9,988 nucleotides of DNA from Candidatus Brocadiaceae bacterium (GTDB lineage: Bacteria; Planctomycetota; Brocadiia; SM23-32). The notes beneath the pieces were generated by a model, which was given only the letters and a program-made list of their open reading frames with translations, ran no database searches and was not told the origin of the DNA. This document shows positions 5,456-9,988 of this stretch, piece after piece. The stretch is taken from NCBI GenBank assembly GCA_003567495.1, contig PWZK01000323.1, positions 1 through 9,988 of the forward strand. The letters run 5' to 3'. The translations under genes and the position numbers were made by a program. Numbering within the stretch: position 1 is the first letter of the stretch; every line of letters starts with the position of its first letter.

Positions 5456-6817
5456 GTGTTAGACAAGCTCCAGAAACTATGCCGGAAAATCGATGCCGAT
5501 TACGCTGAGTTGCGGGTGCATGAAGGAAGCTCCAGCTCCGTACATTATGCAGGCAAAGAGCTTGAAGATATAGGCGAGCGCACCGGTCTTGGCGGATGCG
5601 TAAGGGTGCTTAAGAACGGCGGGTGGGGCTTCACATCGTTCAACGATATCGGGAAACTCGACAAATATGCACAGCTCGCTCTTCGGCAGGCCGAGCTGGT
5701 AAACGGCGAACCATTTACGCCTGCGGCGGTAGAGCCGGTAAAAGAAGTTTATCGATCCGAACCGGAAAACGACCCGGCAGGATATTCTCTCAGCGATAAA
5801 AAATCGCTGGCGGAGAAATACAATCGCCTGCTGCTGGCAGAGAAGAGAATCACCACTACGAATGTCAGTTACCGGGATTCAAGCGGAACGCGCTACCTGG
5901 CAACGTCCGACGGAACCGTCCTGGAGCAGGGGTACAGCTTCTGCGGCATGACAATCGCCGCTATAGCCGTTGACGGCACAAACGTTCAGCGCGCCTACAA
6001 GGGAAGCGGAGACCTGCGCGGATTCGGCAACGTCCTGGATATGGAGTCAGATTGCGAAGACGTTAAAAAAAGGGCCCTGGAATCGCTCGATTCCCGGCCG
6101 GTAAACGCCGGGCTATATGATGTCATTATCGATCCAAAACTCTGTGGCGTCTTTGTTCACGAAGCGTTCGGACATCTCAGTGAAGCCGATCACATCTATG
6201 AAAACCCGAAACTGCGCCGGATTATGCAGCCCGGGAAACGCTTCGGACCCGAGTATTTGAACATAGTTGACGACGGCTCGCTCAAGGGCGAGGCGGGGCA
6301 CATCGCATTCGACGACGAGGGCGTCAGGAGCGGCCGCACACCGCTTATAGAAAACGGCGTGCTGGTCGGCAGGCTGCATAACCGTGAGACCGCGGCGAAA
6401 ATGGGCGAAGAGCCTACCGGCAACGCCAGGGCCATATCCCATTCATCACCCCCGATAGTGCGGATGACAAACACTTTTATGGAGCCCGGTGAATGGAATT
6501 TCGATGATATGCTGGAAGACACCGAAGACGGACTTTATGCAGTGGGCATGCTGGGCGGCCAAACCAACACCGAAATGTTCACCTTCAGCGCTGAAGAAGC
6601 ATGGCGTATAGAAAAAGGAAAACTAACCGAAAAAGTGCGCGACGTAGTGCTCAGTGGAAATGTCTTCAAGACACTGGCAAATATCGATGCCGTGGGCAAT
6701 GACTTCCGGATTTTCGGTGGGCTGGGCGGCTGCGGCAAAGGCGGACAGTCGCCGCTTCGGGTAGGAGACGGCGGTCCGCATTGCAGGATTCGAAATGTGG
6801 TAATAGGCGGACGGTGA
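5456..6817 (+). CDS. tldD: Zinc metalloprotease TldD
   Basis: The 453-residue protein is a full-length TldD of the TldD/PmbA (U62) family. TldD is the catalytic subunit of the TldD-TldE heterodimer, which degrades unfolded peptides and in E. coli matures microcin B17 and breaks down the CcdA antitoxin. The zinc motif HExxxH is at 235-240 (HEAFGH, followed by LSEAD). The third ligand is expected to be C426 in GGLGGCGKGGQ, the equivalent of the known C-terminal cysteine. The GTG start at 5456 has GGAGG at 5447-5451, four bases upstream. A GTAAGT element abuts the ribosome-binding site. The usual partner TldE/PmbA is not in this window. A stress protein gene follows after 48 bp, probably in the same transcript. 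Confidence 0.95.
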   Translation: MLDKLQKLCRKIDADYAELRVHEGSSSSVHYAGKELEDIGERTGLGGCVRVLKNGGWGFTSFNDIGKLDKYAQLALRQAELVNGEPFTPAAVEPVKEVYRSEPENDPAGYSLSDKKSLAEKYNRLLLAEKRITTTNVSYRDSSGTRYLATSDGTVLEQGYSFCGMTIAAIAVDGTNVQRAYKGSGDLRGFGNVLDMESDCEDVKKRALESLDSRPVNAGLYDVIIDPKLCGVFVHEAFGHLSEADHIYENPKLRRIMQPGKRFGPEYLNIVDDGSLKGEAGHIAFDDEGVRSGRTPLIENGVLVGRLHNRETAAKMGEEPTGNARAISHSSPPIVRMTNTFMEPGEWNFDDMLEDTEDGLYAVGMLGGQTNTEMFTFSAEEAWRIEKGKLTEKVRDVVLSGNVFKTLANIDAVGNDFRIFGGLGGCGKGGQSPLRVGDGGPHCRIRNVVIGGR

Positions 6818-6865
6818 ATGGGGCATGTTCCGATACAAAATTTGCCAACAGGGAGGTGGCCAGTC

Positions 6866-7333
6866 ATGCGGATAGAGATCGAAAAGATTCTGTGTCCTGT
6901 AGATTTCAGTGAAAACTCCGATCACGCGATGCGGTATGCCCGGGCGTTTGCCGACGCATATCGAAGCGAGCTTGCTCTGATCCACGTGGTGGAAATGCCC
7001 TTTCTGCCGTCTTATTCCACAGCAGGCGTACCCGAGCTGGACTTCCCCGTAGATGAAATCCAGCGCCAGTGCAGGGAAAGCATGGACGAGTTGCTGGAAA
7101 AATACCGGGGGGAAGGCTACGAAATAAGCGGGCATGTTGTTGTCGGCTCGCCGTTCGTGGAGATAGTCAGGAAAGCTAAAGACGAGGAGTTCGACCTCAT
7201 AGTGCTTGGCACACACGGACGGACCGGGCTGAAACATCTGATAATCGGGAGCGTAGCGGAAAAGGTGGTGCGCAACGCGCCCTGCCCGGTATTGAGCGTC
7301 AAGCATCCGGAACACGAGTTCGTCAGACCTTGA
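6866..7333 (+). CDS. Universal stress protein (UspA family, ATP-binding type)
   Basis: The 155-residue cytoplasmic protein opens with IEKILCPVDFSENSDHA (5-21), the typical Usp first strand and Walker-like aspartate. It ends with the nucleotide motif G-x2-G-x9-G-S: G115-TH-G118, nine residues, then G128-S129, and APCPVLSV closes the fold. The motif marks the ATP-binding subgroup of the family, whose members modulate stress survival by ill-defined means. Length is normal for a single-domain Usp. The ATG at 6866 is preferred over one at 6818 directly after the tldD stop, because it fits the family N-terminus and follows a strong GGAGGT (6852-6857). The last 11 bp overlap the end of the convergent DAHP synthase gene. 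Confidence 0.94.
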   Translation: MRIEIEKILCPVDFSENSDHAMRYARAFADAYRSELALIHVVEMPFLPSYSTAGVPELDFPVDEIQRQCRESMDELLEKYRGEGYEISGHVVVGSPFVEIVRKAKDEEFDLIVLGTHGRTGLKHLIIGSVAEKVVRNAPCPVLSVKHPEHEFVRP

Positions 7334-8342
7334 TATCCCTCTCCACGGCCTGTGCTATGGGCCGGAGTTCCGCCATCAACTTTTCGAAACCCTCGGGCGT
7401 CAGCGACTGGGCGCCGTCTACATAGGCGTTTTCCGGGTCGGGGTGCACCTCCACCATAAGGCCGTCGGCACCCGCCGCCACCGCAGCTTTAGCAAGCGGC
7501 GGGACGAGTGAGCTGTCGCCTGCGGGGTGGCTGGGATCCACTATCACCGGCAGATGTGTAACCTGTTTCAGGTGTGCAAGAGCACCTATGGACAGGGTGA
7601 ACCTTGTATGATCTTCAAAGGTTCTTATCCCGCGAAGGCACAAAATTACGCCGGCATTCCCCGTGCGAAGAATATATTCAGCCGCCAGCAGCATTTCTTC
7701 GATTGTGGCGCTGATGCCGCGCTTTAGCAGGACAGGTTTGTCATACCTCCCCAGTTCATCCAGCAGGCTGTAGTTCTGCATATTTCGCGCCCCCACCTGC
7801 ATTACGTCGGCATATTGATACACAAGCCCGACATCTTCGGGGCAAAGCACTTCGGTTATCACCGGCAGCCCGGTAAGCCGCCTGGCTTCTGCAAGGATTT
7901 CAAGCCCCTCTGTTTCCAGCCCCCTGAAACTGTAAGGGCTTGTTCGGGGCTTGTAGGCGCCGCCCCTGAGCGCCACGGCGCCGTTTGCTTTCACCGCGCG
8001 GGCGACGGAAAGGGTCTGCTCCATACTTTCCACGGTACACGGGCCGGCGATGATGGAAAGTGAATCTCCGCCCACAGAAGTGTCGTTTATACGCACCGGC
8101 GTAGTGCGGGGCGAGACCTCGCGGCTTGCAAGCTTGTATTTGGTAAGTATCGGTACGGTTTTCTCAACACCCGGGATTGCAAGCCAATAATCGGTAGGAA
8201 TTTCCCGCTTGTCGCCAATAGCCGCTATCACGTTTCGCTTTTCGCCGCGCAAAAGAACAGCTTCCAGCCCCTTGCTTTCGACCCGTTCTATTACATGCTG
8301 GATTTTATCTTCATCCGCATCTTTTTTCATTACTATTATCAT
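7323..8342 (-). CDS. aroF: 3-deoxy-7-phosphoheptulonate (DAHP) synthase, type I-beta with N-terminal regulatory domain
   Basis: This enzyme joins phosphoenolpyruvate and erythrose 4-phosphate to DAHP, the first step of the shikimate pathway to aromatic amino acids. The 339-residue protein has an N-terminal ferredoxin-like domain (about 1-70), which in the Thermotoga maritima enzyme gives feedback inhibition by tyrosine. The TIM-barrel catalytic domain shows [43 protein letters not shown] and VEVHP. Metal ligands fall at C102, H272, E298 and D309, the same numbers as I recall for T. maritima. The usual CERG motif reads CLRG here (C235-L236). The ATG at 8342 has AAGGG eight bases upstream. It lies 18 bp behind the kinase gene, so the two form an operon. 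Its stop overlaps the stress protein gene on the opposite strand. Confidence 0.96.
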   Translation of the reverse strand: MIIVMKKDADEDKIQHVIERVESKGLEAVLLRGEKRNVIAAIGDKREIPTDYWLAIPGVEKTVPILTKYKLASREVSPRTTPVRINDTSVGGDSLSIIAGPCTVESMEQTLSVARAVKANGAVALRGGAYKPRTSPYSFRGLETEGLEILAEARRLTGLPVITEVLCPEDVGLVYQYADVMQVGARNMQNYSLLDELGRYDKPVLLKRGISATIEEMLLAAEYILRTGNAGVILCLRGIRTFEDHTRFTLSIGALAHLKQVTHLPVIVDPSHPAGDSSLVPPLAKAAVAAGADGLMVEVHPDPENAYVDGAQSLTPEGFEKLMAELRPIAQAVERDIKV

Positions 8343-8360
8343 TTTTCATACCCTTTTATT

Positions 8361-9350
8361 TTATACAGGTTTGGGAGTTATCAGTTCGTATTGTTTCAGA
8401 TTGTCTTTCAGTTTTTCCAGCATAAGGTCGTCTTCATAGGTTCCTATGACGGCACCACCCGAGCCACAGAACTTGCAAGATGCACCGGCCGCGCGTGCCC
8501 GGCGCACCATATCCATATTTGCCTTGCTTATGGAATATATCGAGCCGCGAAGGTCAAAATTTTTATCCAGTATGTCTGCCAAACGGCCGTTCTCCCCTCC
8601 CGCAAGAATTAATTTTGCCTCGTCGGCAAGCGAAGCTATGCGATTCATGGTATCAATTACATTACGGTCGCCGAGTTCGTAAAGTTCGCGCACCCTGAGA
8701 TGCGCATCGCTGCTTTCCTGGCTGAGGTCCTTTCGGAAAGCGATGTAGAGGTCAGGCAAAAGACAGGTATCCAGTTTTTCGTATTTACCCACCCCGTGAC
8801 GTCTCATATATTCCGCGTTGAAATCCATATAAACGAGGCCGTTATACGCCTGCACCACCCTGTCCTGCAACCCGGCGGTAAGCCCGAGCTCCTCTGTTTC
8901 TGCAGACAGCACGATATTGGGAAGTATGTGTACCGGGATATCGACGCCGTAAAATCCGGCTAGAGCTTTCATGGCGGCGGTGATAATGGCGCTTGAACCT
9001 CCCAGTCCCACCTGCCGGGGGATATTGGTATCGTAGCGCATGGTGAAATTTTTGTGCGGCAGCTCTGCGCCGGTTCGGCGACAGTATGCGGCAAATTTTT
9101 TTACACTCGCCTTCATCAGGCGAATACCGCCGTAGTAACCTGTTCTTTCAACGTTTTCAATCAGTTCGCTCAGGCTGCCGAAGGTGGCGACATCCTGGGA
9201 CGCGCCTTTGAACTCTATCTCCGGGCTTTCGTAGATCGTAACTTCTGCAAAAAAATCCCGGAATGTAAAGGCCAGCGTTTTACCGTGATACCCGTCCGAT
9301 GGATTGCCCACCAGCCCGGCGCGCGCATAAACTTTTTCCTGGACTATCAT
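8361..9350 (-). CDS. GHMP-family sugar kinase, glucuronokinase-like
   Basis: The 329-residue protein has the three GHMP kinase motifs. Motif 1 is ARAGLVGNPSDGYHGKTL (9-26), the ATP-binding motif 2 is PRQVGLGGSSAIITAA (111-126), and motif 3 is KFCGSGGAVIGTY (293-305). The wording closely follows plant glucuronokinase as I recall it, including GNPSD, YYGGIRLM, DTNIPRQ, RPN/LPNIVLSAE and AGLQDRVVQAYNGLVYMDF. Plant glucuronokinase phosphorylates D-glucuronate to glucuronate 1-phosphate on the salvage route to UDP-glucuronate. The substrate here is inferred from similarity only. The ATG at 9350 is chosen because upstream codons to 9425 are repeat sequence, unlike the family N-terminus. It has a GGGG stretch about eight bases upstream. 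The native promoter may have been displaced by the repeats. DAHP synthase follows after 18 bp. Confidence 0.88.
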   Translation of the reverse strand: MIVQEKVYARAGLVGNPSDGYHGKTLAFTFRDFFAEVTIYESPEIEFKGASQDVATFGSLSELIENVERTGYYGGIRLMKASVKKFAAYCRRTGAELPHKNFTMRYDTNIPRQVGLGGSSAIITAAMKALAGFYGVDIPVHILPNIVLSAETEELGLTAGLQDRVVQAYNGLVYMDFNAEYMRRHGVGKYEKLDTCLLPDLYIAFRKDLSQESSDAHLRVRELYELGDRNVIDTMNRIASLADEAKLILAGGENGRLADILDKNFDLRGSIYSISKANMDMVRRARAAGASCKFCGSGGAVIGTYEDDLMLEKLKDNLKQYELITPKPV

Positions 9351-9384
9351 TGTGTTATACCCCAACGCGGACAAGCCGGAATCT

Positions 9385-9412
9385 GGAATGAGGAATGTGG
9401 AATTAGGAATAG
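9385..9412 (+). repeat. GGAATNN heptamer array, left
   Basis: Four units with an exact 7-bp period start at 9385, 9392, 9399 and 9406: GGAATGA, GGAATGT, GGAATTA, GGAATAG. They lie directly upstream of the kinase start. The same units appear in opposite orientation at 9935-9969, beyond the four-helix-bundle gene. A single unit in a small palindrome (GGAATT-AG-AATTCC) lies at 9513-9526. Confidence 0.75.
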
Positions 9413-9451
9413 TGCCACCTGGCACCCGCAGGTGACCAGAGAGGCACTATT
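9408..9451. repeat. REP-like hairpin 1
   Basis: The outer arms AATAGTGCC (9408-9416) and GGCACTATT (9443-9451) are perfectly complementary. An inner stem ACCTG/CAGGT (9417-9421, 9429-9433) stacks on them, leaving a one-sided bulge. No T tract follows. It is a repeat rather than a terminator, and its left half resembles one arm of hairpin 2. Confidence 0.7.
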
Positions 9452-9455
9452 CATG

Positions 9456-9510
9456 ATTATGCCAACTGTCACCCTACGCTATATGTTGTAGGGGTGCCAT
9501 TTGGCATAAT
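9456..9510. repeat. REP-like hairpin 2
   Basis: Arms 9456-9477 and 9488-9510 form a stem of about 20 pairs. It has ten perfect outer pairs (ATTATGCCAA with TTGGCATAAT), two mismatches and one bulged G, and closes on a 10-nt loop. It contains the last codons and stop of the four-helix-bundle gene. It could end minus-strand transcription by structure, but has no U tract. Confidence 0.75.
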
Positions 9511-9881
9511 CTGGAATTAGAATTCCTGGCTTTCATTGTTTTACATATCGAACCGATAAGCCTTAGCAATTCCTCACAATCATACAGAATCGATTCGAAA
9601 GCCGCATTACCAATAAGCTCACTGTCATTCAAAAGGCGCAGCCAATAACGGGTCTCCCTTGCCTCCTTATAGCTCACACCCATTTTAGCAGAAAAATCCT
9701 TATCAGACACTCCGCCTATTGCTTCTTCAACATTTGCTCCAATTGATGTTCCGGATCGAAGGAGTTGTTTTGAGAGCACATATTCTTTCTTCTCTTCGCA
9801 CAACCATCTATACATTTTTATAATGCGCAATGCAAAAGAATAGCTCTTCTCCTGAACGGCATTTTCTTTCTCTTCGCCCAT
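9474..9881 (-). CDS. Four-helix bundle protein (23S rRNA intervening-sequence protein / S23 family)
   Basis: The 135-residue protein belongs to the TIGR02436/S23 four-helix-bundle family, first found encoded in intervening sequences of 23S rRNA genes and related in fold to the Avd protein of diversity-generating retroelements. Its cellular role is not established. Signatures are SYSFALRIIKMYRWL (13-27), QLLRSGTSIGANVEEA (39-54) and the helix KEARETRYWLRLL (72-84). The C-terminus from R119 is encoded by a GGAATT unit and hairpin 2, so the last 17 residues are not native-looking and the original end was probably lost or replaced. The gene stands alone, far from any rRNA here, between inverted heptamer arrays. 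The ATG at 9881 has only a weak GAGAT-like ribosome-binding site. No reverse transcriptase or variable-repeat pair is visible. Confidence 0.88.
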   Translation of the reverse strand: MGEEKENAVQEKSYSFALRIIKMYRWLCEEKKEYVLSKQLLRSGTSIGANVEEAIGGVSDKDFSAKMGVSYKEARETRYWLRLLNDSELIGNAAFESILYDCEELLRLIGSICKTMKARNSNSRLCQMAPLQHIA

Positions 9882-9920
9882 ATTTTATCTCATAAAAAAA
9901 CCCCAATAGCTCATTTCCGT

Positions 9921-9969
9921 TAATCCGTTGCCGTTGATTCCTCATTCCTAATTTCTAATTCTTAATTCT
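9921..9969 (-). repeat. GGAATNA heptamer array, right
   Basis: Read on the minus strand, five clear 7-bp units lie at 9935-9969: AGAATTA twice, GAAATTA, GGAATGA and GGAATCA. Two more degenerate units extend to about 9921. Orientation is opposite to the left array at 9385-9412, so the two bracket the four-helix-bundle gene as inverted arrays. Confidence 0.7.
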
Positions 9970-9971
9970 TA

Positions 9972-9988
9972 TGTAAGCGACACTTACA
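9972..9988. repeat. Hairpin at the window edge
   Basis: TGTAAG (9972-9977) and CTTACA (9983-9988) form a perfect 6-bp stem around CGACA. The element is cut by the window end and follows directly on the heptamer array, so it may be the outer end of the same cassette or the start of another repeat. Confidence 0.5.

Noticed and set aside
6623..7315. A 230-codon open frame on the minus strand
   Set aside because: It lies antisense to tldD and the universal stress protein gene, both clearly real, and its translation shows no recognisable domain or good ribosome-binding site.
8361..9350. Archaeal-type GHMP shikimate kinase, suggested by the DAHP synthase neighbour
   Set aside because: The motifs around GNPSD, YYGG and AGLQDRV match glucuronokinase far better, and the protein is longer than archaeal shikimate kinases.
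9351..9425. An N-terminal extension of the kinase by 25 codons
   Set aside because: The extra codons come from the GGAATNN heptamers, and the family N-terminus begins at the ATG at 9350.
9054..9491. A 145-codon open frame on the plus strand
   Set aside because: It is antisense to the kinase gene and runs into the repeat region; the translation resembles no protein family.
9474..9881. Diversity-generating retroelement accessory gene (avd)
   Set aside because: The fold is related, but no reverse transcriptase, template repeat or variable target gene is present in the window.
9385..9969. CRISPR-like array
   Set aside because: Units are 7 bp, directly abutting and degenerate, with no spacers and no cas genes.

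Overview
The window comes from a bacterial chromosome of roughly even GC content. Most genes are housekeeping or stress genes, and a repeat-rich patch sits at the right end. The organism is probably an anaerobic or microaerophilic, Gram-negative-type bacterium from a poorly sampled lineage. The reasons are a free-standing rubredoxin, a rubredoxin-less rubrerythrin-like ferritin, TldD, YacG, a Thermotoga-type (I-beta) DAHP synthase, a plant-type glucuronokinase homologue and a polytopic membrane protein of a kind I recall from Planctomycetes-like genomes. No single gene fixes the phylum, and I do not assign one.

Layout. Positions 1-265 are non-coding, with nested inverted repeats and a perfect consensus sigma70 promoter in front of a tRNA-Val(GAC) gene (266-342). 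That tRNA carries C instead of the near-universal U at position 33. A rubredoxin (466-627) and the gyrase inhibitor YacG (632-826) form a tight pair behind a CRP/FNR-like palindrome. After a leader with two palindromes come a large membrane protein with a cytosolic helix-hairpin-helix tail (1061-2425), two consecutive CNNM/CorC-type membrane proteins with CBS domains (2545-3801 and 3821-4792), and a ferritin-like diiron protein with its own promoter (4885-5370). The plus strand ends with the metalloprotease TldD (5456-6817) and a universal stress protein (6866-7333). On the minus strand a probable operon runs leftward: a glucuronokinase-like GHMP kinase (9350-8361), then DAHP synthase (8342-7323), whose 3' end overlaps that of the stress protein by 11 bp.

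From 9385 to the end, a four-helix-bundle (23S rRNA IVP/S23 family) gene lies between 7-bp-period GGAATTA-type repeat arrays in opposite orientation. Two large hairpins sit beside it, and another lies at the window edge. This looks like a small repeat-bounded cassette placed just upstream of the kinase gene.

The most notable unexplained signals are: (i) a conserved 26-bp element (core GTAAGTNYTCAG) found three times, always on the plus strand and always 35-176 bp before a start codon; (ii) the heptamer-bounded four-helix-bundle cassette with related tandem hairpins; (iii) the tRNA with C33; (iv) the bacterial glucuronokinase homologue paired with DAHP synthase; and (v) the membrane/HhH fusion protein. 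I saw no CRISPR array, transposase, integrase, toxin-antitoxin pair or known defence system.
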